A stretch of DNA of 64,000 bases, from assembly GCA_021737785.1 (NCBI GenBank), contig JAIPDI010000002.1, positions 124,001-188,000 of the forward strand, given 5' to 3'. Source of the stretch: Deltaproteobacteria bacterium. Lineage in GTDB: Bacteria; Desulfobacterota; DSM-4660; Desulfatiglandales; Desulfatiglandaceae. The notes beneath the pieces were generated by a model. It was not told where the DNA came from. It did no database searches and saw only the letters and a program-made list of their open reading frames with translations. This document shows, one piece after another, positions 55,701 to 63,470 of the stretch. Each line of letters begins with the position of its first letter. Within the stretch, counting starts at the first letter, position 1. The position numbers and the translations under genes are program-made.

Positions 55701-56936
55701 CTACACGCGGAAGAGCCTGGGCCGCTCTTCGTATCCCACGTCAATTCCGATAATGTCCCCTGTCCTGAATCCGAGCTGGGTGAATTCCCTGATGACCTCA
55801 TCGTCTCTGTCCACGTTCCAGTATACAAACCAGAGGGGATATCTCACCGTATCGATGCCGTAGGCGTCATGACTGCACAGGTTGATACCGATCTTATCCT
55901 TGACAATGAGGGTATCGGCCTCTGAGAGGAAGTAATCGATCTGATACATATTATCGTTGAGGGCCCTGGTAAGAACCTTCTGGGCATCCGGGGTCTCTTC
56001 GATATAGTGATTGGCGATCTGATAGAGATCGGACGGGGGCCGCACATGGAGCCCCAAGACCGCGAACCGTTCGTATTGCAGTGCAAAACGCTCCAGTGAG
56101 GCCCTATACGCGGTGATGGTCTCTATGACATCATCGATCCCCGCTTTCGTATGCCCCGAGGCGAGGCCCAGATCTTCGCACCTGCCGATGACATCGATGT
56201 AAAAGGCCCGGTTGTCCATGACAAATACCGGACGCTCACGGTAGTTTCTGCGCTTGCGGATCCTTCGAATGCCGTCCAGCTTGACGGTTCTCCTGCTTTC
56301 CATAATCTCCAGGATCTCAACCCGGGAGATGTCCTTTGCCTGAACAACAAATATCTCCCCTTCGACCGAGACAATGTACTCTATCTCACATCGAAAACCG
56401 AGAAGGTCCTGAATGGACTGCGATATATTCAGCAATCTCGTGTCATGGGGCGTCTTGGTGATGTAGGGTTCGCTCCGGACCTTGTGGATGCGGTCGCCGC
56501 TGTAGCCGAATTCCCAGTGGTCGCCCATCATTTTGGCCATGATGCTGGCGCCTTCGATAAACGGCATGACAATGACGCCCATCTCCTCCAGATCGATCTC
56601 CGGGGCCTTGTTGAACCGCTGTTGTCTGAGGATGGAAAGCCGGCTCCTGGTGTGGGCGAGTTTGATGATGCGCTTCCTGGCATATTCAACGCCGGCCAGA
56701 TCTCCGTGGGTTTCCAGGGAGTCAAAGGTCCCTCCCTTGAACAGCTCTTCCTGGTGATGTCCGCTTCTCGCAATGACCTTGAAGCAGTCACGATGTCTTT
56801 CAAGGAAGGCCTCGAGATGTGCGAAGGTCCGATTTTTGAAATCCGAGGCCGGCACATAGATGAAGTCAGGCACATTGAAATCGGCCTCCTTCAGTCTTTG
56901 AAGGAGCCGTGCCTTTTCCGGGATGACCGATTTCAT
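55701..56936 (-). CDS. PEP synthase/PPDK-N-like ATP-grasp protein of unknown function
   Basis: 411 residues. The first 220 resemble the ATP-binding N-terminal domain of pyruvate phosphate dikinase: VIARSGHHQEE, EEMGVIVMPFIEGASIMAKM and IEYIVSVEGEIFVVQAKDISRVE. The phosphohistidine and PEP domains are missing. The C-terminal 190 residues match nothing I know. It lies 52 nt downstream of sufB in the same direction. A run of nine G (56953-56961) sits in that gap. An ATP-dependent activating role linked to Fe-S work is speculative. Confidence 0.7.
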   Translation of the reverse strand: MKSVIPEKARLLQRLKEADFNVPDFIYVPASDFKNRTFAHLEAFLERHRDCFKVIARSGHHQEELFKGGTFDSLETHGDLAGVEYARKRIIKLAHTRSRLSILRQQRFNKAPEIDLEEMGVIVMPFIEGASIMAKMMGDHWEFGYSGDRIHKVRSEPYITKTPHDTRLLNISQSIQDLLGFRCEIEYIVSVEGEIFVVQAKDISRVEILEIMESRRTVKLDGIRRIRKRRNYRERPVFVMDNRAFYIDVIGRCEDLGLASGHTKAGIDDVIETITAYRASLERFALQYERFAVLGLHVRPPSDLYQIANHYIEETPDAQKVLTRALNDNMYQIDYFLSEADTLIVKDKIGINLCSHDAYGIDTVRYPLWFVYWNVDRDDEVIREFTQLGFRTGDIIGIDVGYEERPRLFRV

Positions 56937-56988
56937 CTTCTTTCACACCCCTGGGGGGGGGCATCACCGGGAAATAGATGGGAAAGGG

Positions 56989-57909
56989 TCACTTCAAGAA
57001 TCCCTGTATAATCCGGTTCACGGCCTCATCATAGGTGAGCCCCAGGCTCATGAGTTTCATCAACTGGTCATCCGCGATCTTCCCGATAGAGGCCTCGTGG
57101 GTGAGTTCTGCATCCGGATGCCTGGCCTTCAGAGAGGGAACCGTTTCATTGGAGCCGTTTTCCATGAGGATCGCATCGCATTCGATGTGCCCGAAGCATT
57201 TGGCCCGGGCATCCATGGTGGCATAAAAATCCTGCTTCGAATTCCCCCGGATGACCGACCGGGAAATCATGTTGGACTTGCTGTTTTCACCGGCCAGGAT
57301 GATCTCATTTCGGGACACCGCGGTTTGATTGCCGTCGGTCATGACCCGTTCGGTGATAAGGAGGGAGCTTCCCGCAGAGAGTTCCGCGGTATTGACCCGA
57401 TCGGCCTCATCCACCCCCCCGAGCTGGCTCAACTCCATTTCCGCATAAGCGCCCTCGGCCAGATAGACCTTTGTGGTCGGGCTCAGTGCCCGCTTCCCCT
57501 TGCCTTCGCCCAAGGCCACATGCTTCTCCACGTATTTGACTCGTGCGCCCTCTTTAACCTGGAATTCATGGATTCCCTCGTGCCCCTGTGACTTGGAAGT
57601 GCCGCAATGGATCCCGCACCCGGCAACGATGGTGACATCCGAGTCCTCTCCGATGATAAAGGTGTTGTATACCACATCGTGGAGACCGGCCTGGCTTACA
57701 ATAACGGGGATATGAACCGATTCATTGACCGTGCCCGGCCTGATTCGGACGATGATCCCGGACCCTGCTTCATTGGCCTCGATATTAATATTGGCCGACA
57801 CCTCCCGGCCCAGAAGCTCGCCGTTCTTTCGAATATTGTAGGCCCCTTTGGGAATCCCCTCCAGGTCTGCAACCGCCTTCAACAGATCTTTATCGATAGC
57901 ATCTAACAT
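56989..57909 (-). CDS. sufB: SufB/SufD-like Fe-S scaffold subunit (short type)
   Basis: 306 residues from the ATG at 57909, with GGAG 6 nt upstream; the frame opens at 57936. SufBD core blocks are GIIVRIRPGTVNESVHIPV, IIGEDSDVTIVAGCGIHCGT and TRLARHPDAELTHEA-like SLKARHPDAELTHEASIGK near the C-terminus. It is much shorter than canonical SufB (about 470), the size of the minimal SufBC systems of anaerobes. It overlaps sufC by 20 nt. It binds nascent clusters and works with the SufC ATPase. Confidence 0.9.
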   Translation of the reverse strand: MLDAIDKDLLKAVADLEGIPKGAYNIRKNGELLGREVSANINIEANEAGSGIIVRIRPGTVNESVHIPVIVSQAGLHDVVYNTFIIGEDSDVTIVAGCGIHCGTSKSQGHEGIHEFQVKEGARVKYVEKHVALGEGKGKRALSPTTKVYLAEGAYAEMELSQLGGVDEADRVNTAELSAGSSLLITERVMTDGNQTAVSRNEIILAGENSKSNMISRSVIRGNSKQDFYATMDARAKCFGHIECDAILMENGSNETVPSLKARHPDAELTHEASIGKIADDQLMKLMSLGLTYDEAVNRIIQGFLK

Positions 57910-58651
57910 CGGTCTCTCCTTCACAGATCTCTTCATATCCGCATGCGCTCAGGTCCTTCAGGAGGGCGGAGGCCCCATCCAGATCCCCTGCATAGGCGAT
58001 CCTTCCCTTCCTGATAAGGAGGAGGGTATCCGCGGCCGACAAGAAGGCCCGATTGTGACTGACCACAATGGTGGTGGTCCCATAGGCCTCCTGCTCCCGT
58101 TTCAGGAGCTGCACCATCGGATCGATGGTCCAGAGGTCAATCCCCGTATCAGGCTCGTCATATATGGCGACCCTGGGATTGCGGGCGATGGTGGTGGCCA
58201 GTTCCACCTTCTTGATCTCCCCGCCGGACAATTTTGAATCCACCGGCTTGTCCAGAAAATCGAGGGAGCAGATCCCTACACGGGCCACGATCTTCAGCAG
58301 TTTATCCTCATCATCCGTGCCCGCAGCGATGGAGAGAAGGTCGCGGAAGGTGGTGCCCTTGAACCGGGCCGGGTGCTGGAAACTGTAGGCAATTCCTGAC
58401 CGGGCCCTCTCTGTTATACCGAGTCGTGTGATGTCCTTCCCCTCTAATAAAATAGATCCTGAAGTCACATTATATACCCCCATTATCAGTTTCGCGAGGG
58501 TGGTCTTGCCGCTCCCGTTCGGGCCGGTGATGGCATAAAACTTCCCCTTCTCAAAGGTGTAGCTCACCCGGTCGATAATGGTCTTCAGAGCTCCCTTTTC
58601 AGGAGCGTTCGAATCCGGTACGGAAAAAACAATATCTTTGATCTCAAGCAT
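57890..58651 (-). CDS. sufC: SufC ATPase of the Fe-S cluster assembly system
   Basis: 253 residues from the ATG at 58651 (MLEIKDIVFSVP), the normal SufC N-terminus. ABC ATPase motifs: Walker A GPNGSGKTT, signature LSGGEIKKVE, Walker B VAIYDEPDTGID and switch VVSHN. It is cytoplasmic, drives SufB conformational change during cluster formation. No sufS or sufU gene is adjacent, so sulfur must come from elsewhere. Confidence 0.93.
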   Translation of the reverse strand: MLEIKDIVFSVPDSNAPEKGALKTIIDRVSYTFEKGKFYAITGPNGSGKTTLAKLIMGVYNVTSGSILLEGKDITRLGITERARSGIAYSFQHPARFKGTTFRDLLSIAAGTDDEDKLLKIVARVGICSLDFLDKPVDSKLSGGEIKKVELATTIARNPRVAIYDEPDTGIDLWTIDPMVQLLKREQEAYGTTTIVVSHNRAFLSAADTLLLIRKGRIAYAGDLDGASALLKDLSACGYEEICEGETDVRCYR

Positions 58652-58985
58652 ATGGAACCCTCTCTTTCCTGACATTTTTATAAAATTATATCATACTTCC
58701 CGGACAAAATCTTGGCTTTTCTTCCGCCTTTCCGGCCACCGTTCCACACAGCGCCCGGACCGCCCCTCCCTATCGGGGAATGGGATTCTCAGGAATACCC
58801 TTTCGGGCAGAACCGGCGTTCTCATTTACTCAGTGATACAAAAGCGATCGGGCAAATGAAAAACGCGGATTTCAAATAGAGAGAGGCTGAAAGGAAAATG
58901 GTTTTTTGAAGGGATGCGCTTTAATTCCCCCATGGACAAAAGATAAAAGGCCAAAACAGGCCAGGTGCCCACTCCTTAAAGGACG

Positions 58986-59016
58986 CCGGTTGCCGGAAAT
59001 GGGAGCCGGTTTTTTC
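58986..59016 (+). terminator. GC hairpin with T-tract
   Basis: CCGGTTGCC-GGAAAT-GGGAGCCGG (one mismatch, one wobble) followed by TTTTTTC. It lies in the gap right of sufC and would stop rightward transcription; no plus gene is seen before it. Confidence 0.5.
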
Positions 59017-59033
59017 AGTCCTTAAAAGGGATA
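59012..59033. repeat. Left copy of 22-bp direct repeat (other copy 59161-59182)
   Basis: TTTTCAGTCC-TTAAAAGGGATA here and TTTTCAGTCC-TAAAAAGGGCTA at 59161-59182 match at 20 of 22 positions. The right copy spans the break between tRNA-Phe and foreign sequence, so this copy may be an older island end. Confidence 0.6.
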
Positions 59034-59086
59034 CCTTCTGAATAAAAGCGTACCAGGAGTGTGCCAAAGTGAGTTTACAAAAAAAA

Positions 59087-59112
59087 GGACTTACAGCCAT
59101 GGCCGTAAGCCC
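59087..59112 (-). terminator. Rho-independent terminator of the tRNA-Phe transcript
   Basis: On the minus strand GGGCTTACGGCC pairs with GGCTGTAAGTCC (two G-U wobbles) and is followed by eight U. It sits 11 nt beyond the CCA end of the tRNA fragment, exactly where a tRNA terminator is expected. Confidence 0.8.
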
Positions 59113-59122
59113 TTATTTTTAC

Positions 59123-59170
59123 TGGTGCCGAGACCAGGAATTGAACCAGGGACACGGGGATTTTCAGTCC
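59123..59170 (-). other. 3' fragment of tRNA-Phe(GAA): island attachment-site remnant
   Basis: The minus strand reads GGACTGAAAATCCCCGTGTC, continuing through the TTCAATT T-loop to TCTCGGCACCA: the anticodon loop with GAA, the 3' side of the anticodon stem, variable loop, T arm, acceptor 3' strand and CCA. The 5' half (D arm, acceptor 5' strand) is missing; sequence departs from tRNA immediately beyond position 59170. This is the classic footprint of a tyrosine-recombinase integration at a tRNA 3' end. Confidence 0.88.
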
Positions 59171-59234
59171 TAAAAAGGGCTATGTAAGGAATTGGAACCA
59201 TTGATCTTTTTTCAATGTTTTTAAGTTGTTACAT

Positions 59235-59365
59235 TTCTTTGCAGGTATTCGTTGTGGGTCTGTTTGGTGTCTGTTTTGGTGTGTGTCTGCTACAATTCTG
59301 CTACATTTTTCTGCGCCCATATTCAATAATAAGTGGGGTCTGTTCGGGGTCTGTTTTGGGTCTAT
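59235..59365. repeat. Short GGTCTGTTTTGG-type direct repeats
   Basis: Repeats of GGGTCTGTTTGGTGTCTG and GGGGTCTGTTCGGGGTCTG occur at about 59257-59290 and 59336-59362, close to the att site. The whole stretch 59183-60327 has no gene that I can support; the open frames here have repetitive, non-protein-like composition. Confidence 0.45.
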
Positions 59366-59857
59366 TCACATCTGCATCTATGTTTGAAATAATGAACTCA
59401 CACGCCCACCGCACTACCGAAATCGCCGGCATGGAAACACGGGGGAAGCCCGGCGAAAGCTGAGCCCGTGTCAATGTGGGGGCGTATTTTATCGTTGGCG
59501 AATCAAACTGATTGGCGTGATCGCGCGGACAAATTAGCTGAAATCGATTGAGTATGGCAACCTCGTATTTCATGGTCGAATTTAATCAACAGAAATATGT
59601 GAGAGAAGCCACCGAAAATCAGAGAAGAAATAGGATGGGACCCAAGGCTTAGCATTGCTAATTCTGATTTAGACTAAATGAATCAGTATGGGAAGTATCT
59701 ATCATCTATGGTAATGGGTCCGATCACACCCTACGCCATATTTTGAGGTTAACCTGTTGAAAATATTGACCCGGGGTCGCCAAATAAAGGGCAAAACAAA
59801 AAGCAAACAAATTTGATCAGATAATTTTTCCTTTGCAGGATAGCCAACAATCAAATC

Positions 59858-59901
59858 AGCCTGAGATCTCCATAGCGCGGAGAGGTCTCAGGCTTTTTTG
59901 T
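59858..59901 (+). terminator. Rho-independent terminator
   Basis: AGCCTGAGATCTCC and GGAGAGGTCTCAGGCT form a long stem around a 7-nt loop, followed by TTTTTTG. It would end rightward transcription from the uncharacterised 59.2-59.85 kb stretch, which suggests an RNA or lost gene there. Confidence 0.75.
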
Positions 59902-60327
59902 CTCCTGCTGCCGGTACCTTTCAATGGTCAGCTTTCCCGGGAAATTGCAGGCCTCGGAGGTGATCGATTAGGGGGATGTCTGGAACTGCGGCAAGCCTTG
60001 CGCCAAGACCATACTTTGTCAGCCCATGCAAATGGCCTTTGACAATTCAGGATTCCGGGAAGTGCCCGTCCCTACCCTATCCTTTCGGGCGCCACTCCGC
60101 GGCCAGTCATATCCTGCAGCGGGGCAGAAGGATATAACCTATTAAACTTAATCGTAAAATTTCTATTTTTGTGACGAAGTCCCTTTCTGCCTTGACAATC
60201 GCTGGATGCCATACTATGAATTCACAAGTACAACATTTTGGTTTTATTACTATTTCCTACGAATAATCTTCTGTTCATTCCCGCTGTTCTGGAAAATTGA
60301 ACCTATCTTCCCCGGGAGGGATTTTCC

Positions 60328-60615
60328 ATGACCGTTAACAAGGCTCATCTTTCATCCGTGATCTGTAACAGGCTCGACGTTCCTAATGGACAAGCCTCCC
60401 ATCTTCTGGAATCCCTATTGGCAAAAATTAAAGGAACCCTTGCTTCTGGTGAGGATGTTCTTATCAGCGGGTTCGGGAAATTCTCTGTGAAAGAGAAAAA
60501 TGAAAGGAGGGGCAGGAATCCGCAGACAGGGGATGACTTGATGCTTGATGGCAGGAGGGTTGTAAGGTTTAGACCTTCATCGGTCCTTAGGGAAAAGATA
60601 AATTGGGATAGCTAA
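60328..60615 (+). CDS. Integration host factor / HU-like DNA-bending protein
   Basis: 95 residues: MTVNKAHLSSVICNRLDVPN leads to the HU/IHF signature GEDVLISGFGKFSVKEKNERRGRNPQTGD and RVVRFRPSSVLREKIN. The RNPQTG beta-arm tip with the intercalating proline is present; it is closest to IHF-alpha. GGGAGGG precedes the ATG. It bends DNA during recombination and transcription; at the island edge it may serve integration or local regulation. Confidence 0.93.
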   Translation: MTVNKAHLSSVICNRLDVPNGQASHLLESLLAKIKGTLASGEDVLISGFGKFSVKEKNERRGRNPQTGDDLMLDGRRVVRFRPSSVLREKINWDS

Positions 60616-60752
60616 CTCGCCAAAATCCCTACGATAAGTTTCTCATAACGGAGGCATGGGGTTTTGTATTTTGTGACTAGAGGATTGTCCCATCTTCATT
60701 AGAAAACTGTCACACAAATTTTTATTATGCCCAAAAACGGAGACGATGTCAT

Positions 60753-61646
60753 ATGGCTAATGTAAAACCACCTGGCAAAACTCGTCTACTCGCTGAGGGT
60801 CTCATCCATGCGGCGATGCGCATCCTTCGCGACAACGGTAGAGAAATGCCTATACGCGAGGTCATGGCGCGCGTCGAGAAAGAAGTCGACCTGTCCGATT
60901 GGGCGAAGGAACGTTTCGAGAAGTCCGGGTACATACGGTGGCAGTCCATCCTCCACTTCTACAGCATTGACTGCGTCAAGGCCGGCTATCTTGTCAAAAA
61001 GAAGGGTGTGTGGTACCTAACACCTGAGGGTGAAGAAGCCATCGAGATGGGTCCGGCCAAGCTACTGGACTCCGCCACGCGTGCATACCGGAAATGGCGG
61101 GCGGAGCAGCCTTCCGATACGGTACCAGAAACCGATGACGCGGCCGCCGACGAGACATCCATGGCGTTTGAGGAGGTCGAGCAAGTCGCCATATCGGGCT
61201 TCGAACACTACATCGGCGATCTGAACGCATACGAATTTCAAGATCTTGTTGCTGCGCTCCTTCGCGGAATGGGTTACTATACGCCCTTCATTGCGCCCCG
61301 AGGCAAAGACGGCGGGGTGGATGTCATGGCCTACAGGGACCCCCTCGGAACACAATCCCCACGGATCCAAGTGCAGATCAAACATCGTGGTACCCCAGCG
61401 TCCGTTCAAGAGGTCAGACAGTTGATGGGGTTGTTACAGAAAGAGGGAGATGTGGGCATCTTTGTTTCGACAGGAGGGTTCACCCCTGACGCCAAGACCA
61501 CTGCCAGAGGATCACATGTTCACGTCGAATTGATCGACCTCCCCCGGTTCATCACGCTCTGGCAAGAGTTCTATGACAAAATGTCGGACACAGAAAAGAG
61601 CCTGATGCCGCTGACCCCGATCTATTTTCTCGCGAAGAAAGAATAG
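60753..61646 (+). CDS. Mrr-type restriction endonuclease
   Basis: 297 residues. N-terminal Mrr_N winged helix (about residues 12-97, RWQSILHFYSIDCVKAGYL). The C-terminal catalytic PD-(D/E)xK domain starts near residue 155: YEFQDLVAALLRGMGY, then GKDGGVD with Asp190 and QVQIK with Gln208 and Lys210. Mrr cleaves methylated or otherwise modified foreign DNA. It stands alone without a methyltransferase, consistent with a type IV enzyme in a defence island. Confidence 0.92.
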   Translation: MANVKPPGKTRLLAEGLIHAAMRILRDNGREMPIREVMARVEKEVDLSDWAKERFEKSGYIRWQSILHFYSIDCVKAGYLVKKKGVWYLTPEGEEAIEMGPAKLLDSATRAYRKWRAEQPSDTVPETDDAAADETSMAFEEVEQVAISGFEHYIGDLNAYEFQDLVAALLRGMGYYTPFIAPRGKDGGVDVMAYRDPLGTQSPRIQVQIKHRGTPASVQEVRQLMGLLQKEGDVGIFVSTGGFTPDAKTTARGSHVHVELIDLPRFITLWQEFYDKMSDTEKSLMPLTPIYFLAKKE

Positions 61647-61738
61647 TCAATTGCTTGCTACGCCATTTTAGGTCCCGGTTTTTCTCGGTAAAATTTTGCC
61701 AAAGGACAATTAACGATGACTAATAGTTTCTGTACAGA

Positions 61739-61751
61739 TTTTCGGCAAATT
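61739..61751 (+). promoter_or_regulatory. 13-bp repeat TTTTCGGCAAATT (copy 1)
   Basis: The identical 13-mer is found at 62829-62841, each in the leader of an island transcription unit (24 nt and 72 nt before the start). It may be a shared operator or promoter part. Confidence 0.4.
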
Positions 61752-61774
61752 ATTTGTATTTTTAAGGAGAATCC

Positions 61775-61990
61775 TTGTCAAACGAGAAAGATCAACGAAT
61801 ATTCGAATACCTTGCCGCGCTGGAGGACGTCAATAATCAGCTGATCCTCGCGCTCAAAAAATGCGTGGAGGTCCTGGCGCAATTCCAAAATTTTGTACCG
61901 GACCCGCATGGCTGGCAGGAGATGCTGGATCTCTTTGAGGTGACGATCAGGGAGGGGGAAAGGGTTGCCACGGACAAGACGCTGCATTGA
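61775..61990 (+). CDS. Small helical protein, first gene of a three-gene cassette
   Basis: 71 residues beginning at a TTG (61775) behind AAGGAGAATCC. Heptad-like ALEDVNNQLILALKKCVEVLAQF suggests a helical hairpin or coiled coil. The stop overlaps the next start codon (TTGA). No family recognised; the three genes 61775-62665 appear as one operon. Confidence 0.65.
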   Translation: MSNEKDQRIFEYLAALEDVNNQLILALKKCVEVLAQFQNFVPDPHGWQEMLDLFEVTIREGERVATDKTLH

Positions 61991-62463
61991 TCGAGCACGC
62001 CATGCCCTCCCCTTCACGCGATTCGGTGTTTAACAGGACGGTTCTCTCCAGAATTCTGTTGCTGACAATCCTGTTTACCGGGATTGGGGTGATCGTGTAC
62101 TGGGATTTTTCCCGGGTTGAAAAAGACTTTTCAAGGCTGAAAGCCCTGCTCCAGGAGTCCCGTTACCGGGCCATCACCCTGGACAAGATGATTATGGTTC
62201 AATTTCTTGGAAAAATTGTGAAGGTCACGGATGGAAAAACCGACAAGATCTTGTGGATCCTCATTGTCCCGACCCTGCACCAGGTCAATTATGACACCAC
62301 GCTCGGCGACGACACGATCGTTTTTGACGGGCACGGGACAGCGGCATGGAACAAGAGAGAGCATGGCGGTGACGTGCGGCTGAAATCGTGGCTGGGGTTC
62401 CGGAAAAATATCGCCGTGAATTGTACGGGGTTGGTGAGTGAGGGGGTGTATCCGGGGCAGTGA
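61987..62463 (+). CDS. Membrane-anchored pseudopilin (GspH/FimT)-like protein
   Basis: 158 residues from TTG 61987, or 153 from ATG 62002. One N-terminal transmembrane helix (SRILLLTILFTGIGVIVYW) continues into a long helix (LKALLQESRYRAITLDKMIMVQF). The C-terminal beta domain has TTLGDDTIVFDGHGTAAW and KNIAVNCTGLVSEG, the layout of GspH/FimT minor pseudopilins. However, the prepilin cleavage motif (G followed by FTLIE) is absent, so it is probably not processed. Function unknown. Confidence 0.6.
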   Translation: MIEHAMPSPSRDSVFNRTVLSRILLLTILFTGIGVIVYWDFSRVEKDFSRLKALLQESRYRAITLDKMIMVQFLGKIVKVTDGKTDKILWILIVPTLHQVNYDTTLGDDTIVFDGHGTAAWNKREHGGDVRLKSWLGFRKNIAVNCTGLVSEGVYPGQ

Positions 62464-62485
62464 ACCAGGGGATCGAGGGCGTGGA

Positions 62486-62665
62486 ATGGCTGAGAAGGTG
62501 GATGAAAAGGAAATCGTGACCTTCAAGGAACTCCTGATGAGCCAGGTGATCCAGCTGGACGCCGTGACGCAGTTATTGATCGAAAAGGGGCTCATTACGG
62601 AGGAGGAGTTTTACGCGAAATTGAAGGCGGTGCAGGGGGAGTATGAGAGGAGGGGGAAAGAGTGA
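62486..62665 (+). CDS. Small acidic helical protein
   Basis: 59 residues from the ATG at 62486 (MAEKVDEKEIVTFKELLMSQ); the frame opens at 62438 inside the upstream gene's end. Highly charged helices (QLDAVTQLLIEKGLITEEEF, KLKAVQGEYERRGKE), the ITEEEFYAKL segment resembling the nitrile-hydratase-like/SHOCT-type helical hairpin found in many small proteins. Third gene of the cassette. Function unknown. Confidence 0.65.
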   Translation: MAEKVDEKEIVTFKELLMSQVIQLDAVTQLLIEKGLITEEEFYAKLKAVQGEYERRGKE

Positions 62666-62761
62666 GGGGTGCGGAAGGGCTTCAAGTGGAACCGATCAGA
62701 TTTTCGTAGTCTCTCGGTAAAGGACCGAAAAACGCCTCAACGGTCCAGAGCAGGATGTTCC

Positions 62762-62790
62762 ATATCATCGATATCTTACGCCGATGATAT
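62762..62790. promoter_or_regulatory. Inverted repeat upstream of the MltR-like gene
   Basis: ATATCATCG (62762-62770) and CGATGATAT (62782-62790), perfect 9-bp arms with an 11-nt spacer, 122 nt before the MltR-like start. Candidate operator or hairpin. Confidence 0.45.
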
Positions 62791-62828
62791 CCAACAATGA
62801 AGAGGGCCAACGAGACAGTTTTTGTCAG

Positions 62829-62841
62829 TTTTCGGCAAATT
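62829..62841 (+). promoter_or_regulatory. 13-bp repeat TTTTCGGCAAATT (copy 2)
   Basis: Second copy of the 13-mer at 61739-61751, here 71 nt before the MltR-like start codon and preceded, like the first, by CAG. Confidence 0.4.
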
Positions 62842-62912
62842 TTGACACTTTTTCCTCAAAATTGATTGATTTAAATTCCATCATTTTTCAAACCGAATAG
62901 GATCGACGAGGT

Positions 62913-63461
62913 ATGCACCCTATGTCTTTGACTTCGGCATTTGATGATTTCGCTGATGATTTCCTCGCGGAAAGGACGCCGCGGTTGATGATCATTGTCG
63001 GCGCGTCAAAGGTTGACGCTTTGTTGTATGGGATCCTAGCTGCGTACCTCCTGCCGAAGCGAGCAAAGTCACGCGAACAGGATGAACTGCTGGAAGGTGA
63101 TCGACCTCTTGGGACGTTCAGTTCTCGTATTAAGATCTGTTATCGCTTGGCCATTGTCGACGAATCTCTTTATTTGGTTCTGGAGACGCTCAGGTCAATC
63201 CGTAATGCGAGTGCACATTCCATTGCGTTCGATACGGGAAAGTCCCCCATACGTGAACATATCTCAGAACTCCGCAAACGGGTTGAACCACGTTCGTCGT
63301 ACAAGTGGACCAGAGAACGTTACTTTGCCAACTCGTCTCTGAGCACAGTAGAAGAAGTTCAGTGTCTTCTTCTGACAATCTGCGTACTTCTAGAGGGCGT
63401 CAGGAAAAAGACTACTCGGACAAAGGCCAACAAGACTACAATGGCAATTTCGAAACGCTAA
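62913..63461 (+). CDS. MltR-like protein (mannitol repressor family fold)
   Basis: 182 residues (start 62913 or ATG 62922). RLMIIVGASKVDALLYGILAAYLLP, DRPLGTFSSRIKICYRLAIV and LRSIRNASAHS match the MltR/DUF4145-like all-helical family, in which RN-x-x-AH recalls the HEPN motif. In defence islands such proteins may be HEPN-like or regulators rather than mannitol repressors. No mannitol genes are near. It ends 9 nt before a DGQHR-type gene, so they are one operon. Confidence 0.75.
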   Translation: MHPMSLTSAFDDFADDFLAERTPRLMIIVGASKVDALLYGILAAYLLPKRAKSREQDELLEGDRPLGTFSSRIKICYRLAIVDESLYLVLETLRSIRNASAHSIAFDTGKSPIREHISELRKRVEPRSSYKWTRERYFANSSLSTVEEVQCLLLTICVLLEGVRKKTTRTKANKTTMAISKR

Positions 63462-63470
63462 AGGAGAATC

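Noticed and set aside
59215-59463. 82-codon frame with a hydrophobic look next to the att site
   Set aside because: Its Val/Gly/Phe/Cys-rich sequence is produced by the GGTCTGTT repeats; no ribosome-binding site and no family resemblance.
59833-60042. 69-codon frame right of the att site
   Set aside because: It runs through the stem of a rho-independent terminator, so it is not a plausible gene.
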